The notes beneath the pieces are model-generated. The model did no database searches and was not told the DNA's origin. It saw only the letters and a list, made by a program, of their open reading frames with translations. Of a stretch of 64,000 nt of DNA, positions 52,566 through 62,188 are shown in pieces. Each line of letters begins with the position of its first letter. Position 1 is the stretch's first letter. The position numbers and the translations under genes were made by a program. Source of the DNA: Pseudomonas serboccidentalis (GTDB taxonomy: Bacteria; Pseudomonadota; Gammaproteobacteria; Pseudomonadales; Pseudomonadaceae); contig NZ_CP101655.1 in NCBI RefSeq assembly GCF_028830055.1, positions 3,127,382-3,191,381 of the forward strand. The letters are read 5' to 3'.

Positions 52566-55262
52566 TTAGAGGCAGAGCGGGCCGCGCGGATAGCGCTTGA
52601 GTGCCTGGATCAGTTCGGCGCCGGGGATCGGCCGGTCGAACAGGTAGCCCTGGCCGACGTCGCAGCGGTGACGACGCAGGAACGCCAGTTGCTCGGCGGT
52701 CTCGATGCCTTCGGCCACGACTTTGAGTTTCAGGTTGTGCGCCATGGCGATCACCGCCGAGGTGATTTCCATGTCGTCCTGGTTGTCCGGGATTTCGTGG
52801 ATGAAGCTGCGATCGATCTTGATGATGTCGATCGGGAATTTCTTCAGGTAGCTGAGCGACGAGTAGCCGGTGCCGAAGTCGTCCATGGCCAGGGTCAGGC
52901 CCAGGCGCTTGAGCTGGTCGAGCTGCAAGTGCGTGTCTTCGGTGGCTTCCAGCAGCAGGCCTTCGGTCAGCTCCAGCTCCAGCAGGTTGGCCGGCAGCGC
53001 TTCTTCCTTGAGGATGTTGGCGATGGACGCGACCAGATCCGGATCGGAGAACTGTTTCGGTGACAGGTTGATCGCCACCTGCAGATTGCCCATTCCGGCC
53101 GCGGTCAGCGCCTTGCTCATGCGGCAGGCCTGACGGGCGATCCACTTGCCGATCGGAATGATCAGGCCGGTTTCTTCGGCGACGCTGATGAACTGGTCCG
53201 GGCGGATCATGCCGCGTTCCGGGTGATTCCAGCGCAGCAGCGCTTCCATGCCCAGCAAACGACCGCTGCGCAGGCACAGCTTGGGCTGGTAGAACACGTC
53301 CAGCTCGTTCTGGGTCAAGGCGCGGCGCAGGTTGTTCTCGACGAACAGCTTGTAACTGGCCTCGGCGTTCAGCGCTTCGGTGAAGACTTGCACCTGGTGT
53401 TTGCCGTTGGCCTTGGCCTTGTGCAGGGCGAGGCCGGCGTTGCGCATCAAAGTCTGCGGGTCGCGCCCGTGCAGCGGCGCGCAAGCCAGGCCCACGGAGC
53501 CGGTGACGCTGATCAACTGGTTGTCGACGAACATCGGTTTGTCGAGGGTCATCAGCAGTTGGCTGGCAATCTGCTGACCGGCTTCGAGATCGGTGTCGTC
53601 GAGCAGCACGGCGAATTCGTTACTGGCGAAACGGGCGAGGCTGCCGCTTGGGCTGAGGCTGTTGCGCAGGCGCCGGGCGAGGCTGATCAGCAGTTTGTCG
53701 CCGGTCTGGTGGCCGAGGCTGTCGTTGATCCGCTTGAAGTTGTCGATGTCCACCAGCAGCAGGCTGATCGGGGTATCGCTATCCCGGGCGAAGCGTTCGT
53801 CCAGATTGCGGATAAACGCCGGGCGGTTGCCGAGGTTGGTCAGGTTGTCGGTGTACGCCAGACGCTCGATGCGTTGCTGCGCCAGTTTGGTCTGGGTGAT
53901 GTCTTCGTAGATGCCGATGTAGTGCGTCAGCTCGCGGTTGTCGCCATATACCTTGGAGATCGACAACTGCCCCCAGTACGGTTCGAGGTTTTTGCGGCGG
54001 CTCTTGAACTCGCCCTGCCAGCTGTTGCTTTTGGCCAGCGCCGAGGGCGCGTCGAACAGCAGCTCGCTGAGGTTCTCCAGCGCCGGTAGCTCCGACAGGC
54101 GCTGGCCGTGGACTTCCTCGGTGGAGTACTGGGTGATCGCAGTGAAACTCGGGTTGACGTACTCGACCACGCCGTCGCAATTGACCAGCAAAAAGGCGTT
54201 GGCGCTTTGCTCGACCGCACGCTGGAACAGGTGCAGGGCGCTGGTGGCGGTGCGGCGGTTGTGGTTGTTGATGACCTGGGCGAACTGATCGGCCAGTTCA
54301 CCGGCAAAGGCGATTTCATCCGACTGCCAGGCACGGCTGACGCCGGTCTGCTCCAGGCACAGCACGCCGACCACCTGACCGTCGACACGGATGCTGGCGT
54401 CGAGCATGGCGTTGACGTCCCGCGGGCGCAGGGCTTCGGCCATCTCGCGGGTACGCGGGTCGCGCATCGCATTGTGCGCGTCGATGGCGCGGCTGCCGTG
54501 CAGGGCTTCCATGTAGTCGGGGAAACCGCTGATGTCGATCACCTCCGGCAGGATGTATTCCTGAGTCGCGCGGTGATACGCGGAAATCGGCACCAGCAGA
54601 TTCCCTTCGAGGTTCCACAGGCTGGCGCAGTCGATTTCATAGATGTCGCAGGCGCAGCGGGTGATCAGCTCGGCGGCTTCTTGCAGCGAGTTGTGGCTGC
54701 TGTAGCGCTGGCGGGCCAGCAACAGAATCAGATCCTGTTGGGCGCGCACCCGCTCAAGGTGCTGCAGTTGTTCCTGCTGGGCGCGCTGGTTGAGTTCCAG
54801 AGCGATCTGCAGACGGGAATTCTGGGTTTCGAGGTCGACGGACGGCAGCGTCGGCGCCTCGTCGAACACGTCATCGACGGCCAGCAGATAGCCGCGCAAC
54901 AGATGACGATTGTGCTGTTTGTAGGCTTCGCCGAGTTCGAGGATGCTCAAGGCGCCGGCGACGGTGTGCAGGGTGTAGCGCACCAGATAGTGCGGGCTGT
55001 CGCGCAGTTGTTGCTGAATGGTGTCGTGCAGTTGATAGCGCGCTTCTGGCTCCATCAGGCTGGCGTAGGGCGAGCCGACCAGCGCACACAATTCGACAGC
55101 CGGCTGGCCGAACTGGCGCTCGCAATTGGGATCGAGAAACAGCATCGCCCAACTGGCTTCATTCAAGCGCTCGAAACGCAGCATGCCGAGCCGCGAGGGC
55201 ACAGGCAACTGCGTCACTACCTCGGCCGCCATACGGCTGGCGGCATCGGGTTGGCTCTTCAT
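52566..55262 (-). CDS. dipA: PAS/GAF/degenerate GGDEF/EAL cyclic-di-GMP phosphodiesterase (DipA homologue)
   Basis: An 898-residue protein. It has PAS-like (about 20-130), GAF (about 170-330) and PAS (about 345-455) domains, then GGDEF (about 460-620) and EAL (about 640-885). The GGDEF motif reads ASNEF (FASNEFAVLL), so cyclase activity is unlikely. The EAL site is intact (MEALLRWNHPE; DDFGTGYSSLSYL; KIDRSFI). P. aeruginosa DipA, with the same ASNEF and the same place beside aceF and msrA, lowers c-di-GMP and is needed for biofilm dispersion. No TM helix was seen. Confidence 0.9.
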   Translation of the reverse strand: MKSQPDAASRMAAEVVTQLPVPSRLGMLRFERLNEASWAMLFLDPNCERQFGQPAVELCALVGSPYASLMEPEARYQLHDTIQQQLRDSPHYLVRYTLHTVAGALSILELGEAYKQHNRHLLRGYLLAVDDVFDEAPTLPSVDLETQNSRLQIALELNQRAQQEQLQHLERVRAQQDLILLLARQRYSSHNSLQEAAELITRCACDIYEIDCASLWNLEGNLLVPISAYHRATQEYILPEVIDISGFPDYMEALHGSRAIDAHNAMRDPRTREMAEALRPRDVNAMLDASIRVDGQVVGVLCLEQTGVSRAWQSDEIAFAGELADQFAQVINNHNRRTATSALHLFQRAVEQSANAFLLVNCDGVVEYVNPSFTAITQYSTEEVHGQRLSELPALENLSELLFDAPSALAKSNSWQGEFKSRRKNLEPYWGQLSISKVYGDNRELTHYIGIYEDITQTKLAQQRIERLAYTDNLTNLGNRPAFIRNLDERFARDSDTPISLLLVDIDNFKRINDSLGHQTGDKLLISLARRLRNSLSPSGSLARFASNEFAVLLDDTDLEAGQQIASQLLMTLDKPMFVDNQLISVTGSVGLACAPLHGRDPQTLMRNAGLALHKAKANGKHQVQVFTEALNAEASYKLFVENNLRRALTQNELDVFYQPKLCLRSGRLLGMEALLRWNHPERGMIRPDQFISVAEETGLIIPIGKWIARQACRMSKALTAAGMGNLQVAINLSPKQFSDPDLVASIANILKEEALPANLLELELTEGLLLEATEDTHLQLDQLKRLGLTLAMDDFGTGYSSLSYLKKFPIDIIKIDRSFIHEIPDNQDDMEITSAVIAMAHNLKLKVVAEGIETAEQLAFLRRHRCDVGQGYLFDRPIPGAELIQALKRYPRGPLCL

Positions 55263-55434
55263 GAAGGAACTCGCTTGGAAATATGCTGAACGCGCCGGGC
55301 TCTCGCCCTCTTTACTGTTGCCTGCGGCAAGGTTGCATCATTGCGGCACCGACTGACAAGAGAGATGAAGGCCAAGTGCTATAAGAATATGTCGGCCGCC
55401 CAAGGCATTTCTCCAGCGCCTCTTGCAAAAGAGC

Positions 55435-55509
55435 AAAAGATCGCAGCCCGCAGCGGCTCCGACAGGGTACGCATGCCGATGTAGGAGCTGCCGAAGGCTG
55501 CGATCTTTT
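55435..55509. repeat. REP-type inverted repeat, family B copy 8 (diverged left arm)
   Basis: A 75-bp unit between dipA and the PhoD-like gene. The left arm reads CCCGCAGCGGCTCCGACA and has drifted from the right arm, so its stem is weaker. Confidence 0.78.
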
Positions 55510-55515
55510 CGGAAT

Positions 55516-56913
55516 TCAACGCAATTTCAGGCCAATCGACTGCAGGCGTTTACCATCCCGATCATGGTAATTGATCAAAATCTGATCAGATTCGACCAGC
55601 ACATGGGCGAAGTTGTCTTCGCTGACCACAGTGCTGGTCAACTCATGCTGATAGTCACCCGCAGCCGTGCGCACCAGCGGTTGATCGAGGATAAACGTCG
55701 ACGCCTTGGCATAAGGCAACAGCTTGCTGTTGCAAAACGGCGAGGAAACGATGGTGTGCACTTCGAAGTCCGGGTCTTCGCTGTGGGTCAGGCGCGAGGT
55801 CAGTGAGCCGTGCACATCACCCGAAACAAACACCACATTCCTGATCCGCTGGGTGCGGATGGTTTCCAGCAGGCGCAGGCGTTGTTCCGGGAAGGCTTTC
55901 CAGGCGTCGTCGCCGTGCAGTTTGCGGTCCGGGTAGAACATCACGCTGGTGACGACGAATTTGACCCGCGCCGGGCTGTTGATCAGCCATTCGAGCAGCG
56001 CCTGCTCCTGCGCCTCGTCAAGTATGCGGCGATCATTGGTGGACAGGTTGCGCCGGGTGCGGCTGTCGGTCACGAACCATTCAATGTCGCCGTCGCTGAA
56101 TTGATACCAGTAGTGCTCGAGTTTTGCCCGGTTCACTTCATTGTTAGTTGTCAGTTCATGTGCGGGGCTGTGGCTGACTTGATAGATTTCATACGCCGCC
56201 ATGGCATTGCGATATAACTCGTGATCGGACTTTCCGGCGTTCGCCGGCCAGTTGTCTTCGATTTCGTGATCATCAAGAATCATGTAAGTCGAGGTGCCGG
56301 CCATCAGTCGCTGAATGTTGGGTTGTGAGAACGCTGCACGGTATTTACTGAGAATTTCCTTATATTCACGATCAGGTGCAATCAGATTAAGGTCGTCGAC
56401 ATAAATCTGATCGCCCGTCATCAATGTGGCACTGATGGGTGGTTGTGCACCTTCGATCAACTGGTTGATGGAAGCAAAGATCCGGTCACCGAGGTGGGGC
56501 AGCGACGGGATACCCGCGCTCATGCGCAAATAGCGGCAGGAGCCGACGATGTAAGCCCGCGGCTGCAAGGCTTTGCTGGAACGGGTACGCAGGCGGTAGA
56601 TTTCCCGGGGCCACTGCAGTGGCAGTTCGGCAACACTGTCCACGGTGTGTACCGGACTCATCGGGCTGAACCAGCCGGTCTGGTATTCATATTCGGTGTC
56701 GCTGCTCAAGTTATTGAGTGCGAATACTGTCGTCATGTCGCGCAAACTATCGAGTTCGGCGAAAGTGCCGGTCGACCATTGCTGTGTGCCTGTCACCCTG
56801 TAACGGATGGCGGCAAATACCGGCGAGTTACCTTGATAGTCTGCACGAATAAATATTCGCGCATGATTAGTTGTCGTGTGGCCGATGGTCGGGCCAATAG
56901 TCGGTTTGAACAT
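55516..56913 (-). CDS. PhoD-like phosphatase / metallophosphoesterase
   Basis: A 465-residue protein. The N-terminal part is a fibronectin-like domain (about 1-100). The metallophosphatase part includes MTGDQIYVDDLNLIAPD near 165 and YMILDDHEIEDNWPAN near 210. VSGDVHGSLTSRL, with the late metal-binding His, is near 373. These are the metal-ligand motifs of the PhoD family. There is no obvious Sec or Tat signal at this start, so the place of action is uncertain. Substrate unknown; PhoD enzymes cleave phosphodiesters. Confidence 0.82.
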   Translation of the reverse strand: MFKPTIGPTIGHTTTNHARIFIRADYQGNSPVFAAIRYRVTGTQQWSTGTFAELDSLRDMTTVFALNNLSSDTEYEYQTGWFSPMSPVHTVDSVAELPLQWPREIYRLRTRSSKALQPRAYIVGSCRYLRMSAGIPSLPHLGDRIFASINQLIEGAQPPISATLMTGDQIYVDDLNLIAPDREYKEILSKYRAAFSQPNIQRLMAGTSTYMILDDHEIEDNWPANAGKSDHELYRNAMAAYEIYQVSHSPAHELTTNNEVNRAKLEHYWYQFSDGDIEWFVTDSRTRRNLSTNDRRILDEAQEQALLEWLINSPARVKFVVTSVMFYPDRKLHGDDAWKAFPEQRLRLLETIRTQRIRNVVFVSGDVHGSLTSRLTHSEDPDFEVHTIVSSPFCNSKLLPYAKASTFILDQPLVRTAAGDYQHELTSTVVSEDNFAHVLVESDQILINYHDRDGKRLQSIGLKLR

Positions 56914-57088
56914 ATTCGAATCCGTTCGAGTAAGTTTGTTGTTGGTAGATAGCGCAGAAGTTTTGTTCTTTAACTAGAGGGGCAGAGGTTAGTTGGCTGG
57001 CGATAAAAAATATCGAGGCGAAGTGGACTAAGTTCGTAGCTTAAGTAAACCGAACGTGTAGGAAGAGTTGCTGCTATTTACTTCAGGC

Positions 57089-57115
57089 AAAAAAAGCCCC
57101 GTCAAACTGACGGGG
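57089..57115 (-). terminator. Rho-independent terminator after aceF
   Basis: The stem CCCCGTC / GACGGGG around AAACT (57097-57115) is followed on the minus strand by a run of T (57089-57095). Two more hairpins (57125-57139, GAGCG/CGCTC; 57159-57180, GGCCCTCC/GGAGGGCC) lie between it and the aceF stop. Confidence 0.85.
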
Positions 57116-57188
57116 TTGAGGTACGAGCGTGTGGCGCTCGAAAACGTGAAACACGATTGGCCCTCCCGTGGGGGAGGGCCAATCGGGG

Positions 57189-59147
57189 TTACAGCAGGAT
57201 GGTGCGGATGTCGCCCAGCAGGCTGCCCAGACGCTGAGTGAAGCGTGCAGCAGCGGCGCCGTTGATCACGCGGTGATCGTAGGACAGCGACAGTGGCAGC
57301 ATCAGTTTCGGCTGGAAGGCTTTGCCGTCCCAGACTGGCTGGATGGTTGCCTTGGAAACACCGAGGATCGCCACTTCCGGCGCGTTGACGATCGGCGTGA
57401 AGCCGGTGCCGCCAATGTGGCCGAGGCTGGAAATGGTGAAGCAGGCGCCCTGCATCTCGTCCGAAGACAGCTTCTTGGTGCGGGCTTTTTCAGCCAGCGA
57501 AGCGGCTTCTGCAGCCAGTTGCAGCAGGCTCTTCTGGTCGACGTTCTTGATGACTGGTACCAGCAGGCCATCCGGGGTGTCGACCGCGAAGCCGATGTTG
57601 ACGTACTTCTTGCGAATGATCGCCTTGCCGCTTGGTGCCAGCGAACTGTTGAAGTCCGGCAGTTCCTTGAGCAGGTGCGCACAGGTCTTGAGCAGAAGCG
57701 GCAGGATGGTCAGCTTGACGCCGGCCTTCTCTGCAACGGCTTTCTGCGCAACACGGAAAGCTTCCAGCTCGGTGATGTCCGCCGAGTCGAATTGCGTCAC
57801 GTGCGGCACGTTCAGCCAGCTGCGGTGCAGGTTGGCAGCGCCGACCTGCATCAGGCGGGTCATCGGCACTTCTTCGATTTCGCCGAAGCGGCTGAAGTCC
57901 ACGACCGGGATCGGCGGGATGCCCGCGCCACCGGTTGCGCCGCCAGCAGCCGGCGCTTCCTTGGCCTTCTGCATCATCGCCTTGACGTAAACCTGCACGT
58001 CTTCCTTGAGGATGCGACCGTGCGGACCGCTGGCGCCAACAGCGCTCAGCTCGACGCCGAACTCGCGGGCCAGTTGACGCACGGCAGGGCCGGCGTGAAC
58101 TTTCGCGCCAGGTTTGGCAGGCGCAGCCACTGGAGCGGCAGCAGCAGGTGCGGCGGCCGGAGCAGCAGCGGCTGGCGCTGGGGCGCTCGGTGCAGCGGCG
58201 GCAGCTGGAGCCGGGGCAGCAGCAGGGGCCGCGCCTTTGACTTTCAGCTTGAGGATCAGGTCGCCGGTGCCGACTTCGTCGTCCAGCTTGATGGAAACGC
58301 TTTCCACCACGCCGGCGGCAGGCGATGGGATTTCCATGCTCGCCTTGTCGGATTCCAAGGTGATCAGCGACTGGTCGGCTTCAACGCTGTCGCCAGCCTT
58401 GACCAACACTTCGATGATCTTGGCCTTGCCGGCCGAACCGATGTCCGGAACGTGGATGTCCTGAACGCTGTCGGCTACCGGTGCGGCTGGAGCAGCGGCT
58501 GGCGCCGGCGCAGCAGCAGCGGCTGGCGCAGCAGCCTGGGCCGGAGCGGCAGCAGCAGGGGCCGCAGCACCCGCCACTTCCAGATCCAGGATCAGGTCGC
58601 CGGTGCCGACTTCGTCGTTGAGCTTGACGCTGATGGCCTTGACCACGCCAGCGGCAGGCGACGGGATTTCCATGCTCGCCTTGTCGGATTCCAGGGTGAT
58701 CAACGATTGATCAGCCTCGACCTTGTCGCCGACCTTGACCTGGATCTCGATGATCTGGGCCTTGCCCGACGAACCGATGTCCGGCACGTGCACTTGCTGA
58801 ACCGAAGCGGCAGCAGGAGCAGCGGCTGGCGCGGCGGCAGCAGGGGCAGCAGCCGGTTTGGCTTCAGCTTTTGCAGCCGGTGCAGCGGCAGGCGCAGGGG
58901 CCGCTTGCGCGGCGCCCTCGACTTCCAGCTCGAGCAGTTCGTCGCCTTCTTTCAGGCGGTCGCCCAGCTTCACTTTCAGGCTTTTGATGACGCCGGCTTT
59001 CGGGGCCGGCACTTCCATGCTGGCCTTGTCCGATTCCAGGGTCAGGATGCTCTGGTCGGCTTCGATACGGTCGCCGACCTTCACAAACAGTTCAATGACT
59101 TCACCTTCACCGCTGCCGATGTCAGGTACGCGAATGAGTTCGCTCAC
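57189..59147 (-). CDS. aceF: Pyruvate dehydrogenase E2, dihydrolipoamide acetyltransferase
   Basis: A 652-residue E2 with three lipoyl domains (about 1-75, 118-192, 235-310). Each carries an ESDKASME lipoyl-Lys site, and long Ala/Pro linkers join them. A peripheral subunit-binding domain follows near 350-385 (GPAVRQLAREFGVELSAV). The catalytic core is about 415-652, ending with YDHRVINGAAAARF. The active-site stretch reads HRVING rather than HRVIDG, which I recall also in Azotobacter and other Pseudomonas. It forms the core of the complex and passes acetyl groups to CoA. It starts 11 bases behind the aceE stop. Confidence 0.96.
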   Translation of the reverse strand: MSELIRVPDIGSGEGEVIELFVKVGDRIEADQSILTLESDKASMEVPAPKAGVIKSLKVKLGDRLKEGDELLELEVEGAAQAAPAPAAAPAAKAEAKPAAAPAAAAPAAAPAAASVQQVHVPDIGSSGKAQIIEIQVKVGDKVEADQSLITLESDKASMEIPSPAAGVVKAISVKLNDEVGTGDLILDLEVAGAAAPAAAAPAQAAAPAAAAAPAPAAAPAAPVADSVQDIHVPDIGSAGKAKIIEVLVKAGDSVEADQSLITLESDKASMEIPSPAAGVVESVSIKLDDEVGTGDLILKLKVKGAAPAAAPAPAAAAAPSAPAPAAAAPAAAPAAAAPVAAPAKPGAKVHAGPAVRQLAREFGVELSAVGASGPHGRILKEDVQVYVKAMMQKAKEAPAAGGATGGAGIPPIPVVDFSRFGEIEEVPMTRLMQVGAANLHRSWLNVPHVTQFDSADITELEAFRVAQKAVAEKAGVKLTILPLLLKTCAHLLKELPDFNSSLAPSGKAIIRKKYVNIGFAVDTPDGLLVPVIKNVDQKSLLQLAAEAASLAEKARTKKLSSDEMQGACFTISSLGHIGGTGFTPIVNAPEVAILGVSKATIQPVWDGKAFQPKLMLPLSLSYDHRVINGAAAARFTQRLGSLLGDIRTILL

Positions 59148-59158
59148 AAAATGTCTCC

Positions 59159-61804
59159 TCAGCAGTCCAGTGGGTTGCGTTTTTCCGGGTCGATGCCGAA
59201 CTTGACGATGGCCTCAGCCACGACTTTAGGTTCGATATCACCACGGTCAGCCAGTGCTTCCAGGGCTGCCAACACCACGAAATGACGGTCGACTTCGAAG
59301 AAATGACGCAGTTTCTTGCGGCTGTCGCTGCGGCCGAAACCGTCGGTGCCCAGGACTTTGAATTCCTTGGACGGTACCCACTGACGGATCTGCTCGGCGA
59401 ACAGCTTCATGTAGTCGGTAGAGGCAATGACCGGACCCTTGCGGCCGTTCAGGCACTCTTCGACGTAGCTCAGCTTAGGCTTCTGGCCAGGCTTCAGGCG
59501 GTTGCTGCGCTCTACGGCCAGGCCGTCGCGACGCAGTTCGTTGAAGCTGGTGACGCTCCACACGTCGGCGCCGACGTTGAACTCTTCACGCAGGATCTTC
59601 GCTGCTTCACGGACTTCACGCAGGATGGTGCCGGAGCCCATCAGCTGTACGTGGTGTGCCGCGTCGCGGGTGTCTTCTTCGAGCAGGTACATGCCTTTCT
59701 TGATGCCTTCTTCGGCACCGGCCGGCATGGCTGGCTGCTGGTACGACTCGTTCATCACGGTGATGTAGTAGAAGATGTCCTGTTGCTCTTCGGTCATCTT
59801 CTTCATGCCGTCCTGAATGATCACCGCCAGCTCGTAGCCGTAGGTTGGATCGTAGGTGCGGCAGTTCGGGATGGTCGCGGCCAGCAGGTGGCTGTGACCG
59901 TCTTCGTGCTGCAGGCCTTCACCGTTCAGGGTGGTACGGCCGGCGGTGCCGCCGATCAGGAAGCCACGGGTACGGCTGTCGCCAGCGGCCCAGGCCAGGT
60001 CACCGATACGCTGGAAGCCGAACATCGAGTAGAAGATGTAGAACGGCAGCATCGGCTGGTTGTGGCTGGAGTACGAAGTACCGGCGGCGATGAACGAGCT
60101 CATGGCGCCTGCTTCGTTGATACCTTCTTCAAGGATCTGACCTTTCTGGTCTTCCTTGTAGAACATCACCTGGTCTTTATCGACTGGCTCGTAGAGCTGG
60201 CCGACGGACGAGTAGATGCCCAGCTGACGGAACATGCCTTCCATACCGAAGGTACGGGCTTCGTCCGGGATGATCGGAACGATGCGCGGGCCGATTTCCT
60301 TGTCCTTGACCAGCTGCGCGAGGATCCGCACGAAGGCCATGGTGGTGGAGATTTCACGGTCGCCGGAACCATCGAGGATGGCTTTGAGGGTGTCCAGATC
60401 CGGCGTCGGCACGCTGAAACTCTGTGCGCGGCGCTGTGGAACGAAACCGCCCAGGGCTGCACGGCGCTCGCTCAGGTAGCGGGCTTCGGCGCTGTTTGGC
60501 TCTGGCTTGAAGAACGGCAGGTTCTCCAGCTCTTCGTCCTTGACCGGGATGTCGAAACGATCGCGGAACAGCTTCAGGCTTTCAACATCAACCTTCTTGG
60601 TGTTGTGCGCGGTGTTTTTCGCTTCGCCGGCGCCGGTGCCATAACCCTTGATGGTCTTGGCCAGGATAACGGTCGGCTGTTCTTTGTGGTTGACCGCTTC
60701 GTGGTACGCCGCATAGACCTTGTACGGGTCGTGGCCGCCACGGTTGAGTTTCCAGATCTCGTCGTCGGACAGATCGGCAACCATCGCCTTGAGTTCAGGC
60801 GTGTTGAAGAAGTGCTCGCGAACGAACGCGCCGTCTTTGGCTTTGTAGTTCTGGTACTCGCCGTCGATGACTTCGTCCATGCGACGTTGCAGGATGCCGT
60901 CGACGTCTTTGGCCAGCAACGGGTCCCAGAAACGGCCCCAGATGACTTTGGTCACGTTCCACTGAGCACCGCGGAACACGCCTTCGAGTTCCTGGATGAT
61001 CTTGCCGTTGCCGCGAACCGGGCCGTCGAGGCGCTGCAGGTTGCAGTTGATGACGAAGATCAGGTTGTCCAGCTTCTCGCGGCCGGCCAGGGAGATGGCG
61101 CCCAGGGATTCCGGCTCGTCGCACTCGCCGTCGCCCAGGAAGCACCAGACTTTCTGTTTGCCCGGCTGGATGAAACCGCGGTGTTCCAGGTACTTCATGA
61201 AGCGTGCCTGGTAGATCGCCTGAATCGGACCCAGACCCATGGATACGGTCGGGAACTGCCAGAAGTCAGGCATCAGCCATGGGTGCGGATAGGACGACAG
61301 GCCCTGACCGTCGACTTCCTGGCGGAAGTTGTTCATCTGGTCTTCGGTGATGCGGCCTTCCATGAATGCACGGGCGTAAACGCCTGGCGAGGTGTGGCCC
61401 TGGAAGTAGATCAGGTCGCCACCGTGTTCGTCGGTCGGGGCCTGGAAGAAGTAGTTGAAGCCGATGTCATACAGGGTCGCACTGGAGGCGAAGCTGGAGA
61501 TGTGACCACCCAGGTCAGAATCTTTCAGGTTCGTACGCATTACCATGGCCATCGCGTTCCAGCGTACCAGCGAGCGAATGCGGCGTTCCATGAACAGGTC
61601 GCCAGGCATGCGTGCTTCGTGGGTGACGGGGATCGTGTTGCGGTAAGGCGTGGTGATGGCGTAAGGGAGCTGCGAGCCGCTGCGGGTCGCGAGTTCGCCC
61701 ATACGGGTCATCAGATAGTGAGCACGGTCTTCGCCTTCTTTGTCGAGAACCGATTCCAGGGCGTCCAGCCATTCCTGGGTTTCGACGGGATCGAGGTCTT
61801 GCAT
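59159..61804 (-). CDS. aceE: Pyruvate dehydrogenase E1 component
   Basis: An 881-residue homodimeric E1 that decarboxylates pyruvate with thiamine diphosphate. The ThDP motif is WCFLGDGECDEPESLGAIS near 225 with the paired NCNLQRLDGPV near 255. HGGDLIYFQGHTSPGVYAR near 130 and DGFGRSDSR near 820 are typical of AceE. Length is normal. It is the first gene of the aceEF operon. Two matching dyads lie about 110-180 bases upstream of its start. Confidence 0.97.
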   Translation of the reverse strand: MQDLDPVETQEWLDALESVLDKEGEDRAHYLMTRMGELATRSGSQLPYAITTPYRNTIPVTHEARMPGDLFMERRIRSLVRWNAMAMVMRTNLKDSDLGGHISSFASSATLYDIGFNYFFQAPTDEHGGDLIYFQGHTSPGVYARAFMEGRITEDQMNNFRQEVDGQGLSSYPHPWLMPDFWQFPTVSMGLGPIQAIYQARFMKYLEHRGFIQPGKQKVWCFLGDGECDEPESLGAISLAGREKLDNLIFVINCNLQRLDGPVRGNGKIIQELEGVFRGAQWNVTKVIWGRFWDPLLAKDVDGILQRRMDEVIDGEYQNYKAKDGAFVREHFFNTPELKAMVADLSDDEIWKLNRGGHDPYKVYAAYHEAVNHKEQPTVILAKTIKGYGTGAGEAKNTAHNTKKVDVESLKLFRDRFDIPVKDEELENLPFFKPEPNSAEARYLSERRAALGGFVPQRRAQSFSVPTPDLDTLKAILDGSGDREISTTMAFVRILAQLVKDKEIGPRIVPIIPDEARTFGMEGMFRQLGIYSSVGQLYEPVDKDQVMFYKEDQKGQILEEGINEAGAMSSFIAAGTSYSSHNQPMLPFYIFYSMFGFQRIGDLAWAAGDSRTRGFLIGGTAGRTTLNGEGLQHEDGHSHLLAATIPNCRTYDPTYGYELAVIIQDGMKKMTEEQQDIFYYITVMNESYQQPAMPAGAEEGIKKGMYLLEEDTRDAAHHVQLMGSGTILREVREAAKILREEFNVGADVWSVTSFNELRRDGLAVERSNRLKPGQKPKLSYVEECLNGRKGPVIASTDYMKLFAEQIRQWVPSKEFKVLGTDGFGRSDSRKKLRHFFEVDRHFVVLAALEALADRGDIEPKVVAEAIVKFGIDPEKRNPLDC

Positions 61805-61915
61805 GGCTTGCTCCAGGGCGGAAAGGCTTCCAGAATCGGTTGCCTGAGTTTGCGACTGGCCTTGTGGGCAGACGATTTAAAATTCTTGGATTGCCGACAG
61901 GTTGTTCCGGCGGCG

Positions 61916-61982
61916 TGTAGTTTTACTACAAATCTTTGAGCATTTCAGCCTTTCGGATGTATAGACGAGTAGTAAAACTACA
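61916..61982. promoter_or_regulatory. Two operator-like dyads upstream of aceE
   Basis: TGTAGTtttACTACA (61916-61930) and AGTAGTaaaACTACA (61968-61982) share arms and are 52 bases apart centre to centre, near five helical turns. The GT-N3-AC core fits GntR/FadR-family operators, such as those of pyruvate or lactate regulators. The remaining part of the 61805-62188 gap shows no gene. Confidence 0.6.
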
Positions 61983-62188
61983 GATGAAAGGCTTGTGGCC
62001 TCCGACTGCGTTGTGAGAATAATCGTTAAGGTTGGTCGATTACCATCCGTAAAAGGTGAAACTTTGATGCTGGATGCTAAAGAAGAAGAAATTTCAGCTA
62101 TTTCTAACTTTTGTTCGACAGTCCTTCGCGTAGCGGGTTTTCATCAAACACTACAAGCGGCCATTTACACGCCGATCAAGGATAGACC

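Noticed and set aside
57168..61939. Two long plus-strand open frames opposite aceF and aceE
   Set aside because: Both are antisense shadows of strongly recognised genes with no sensible protein features or ribosome binding sites.
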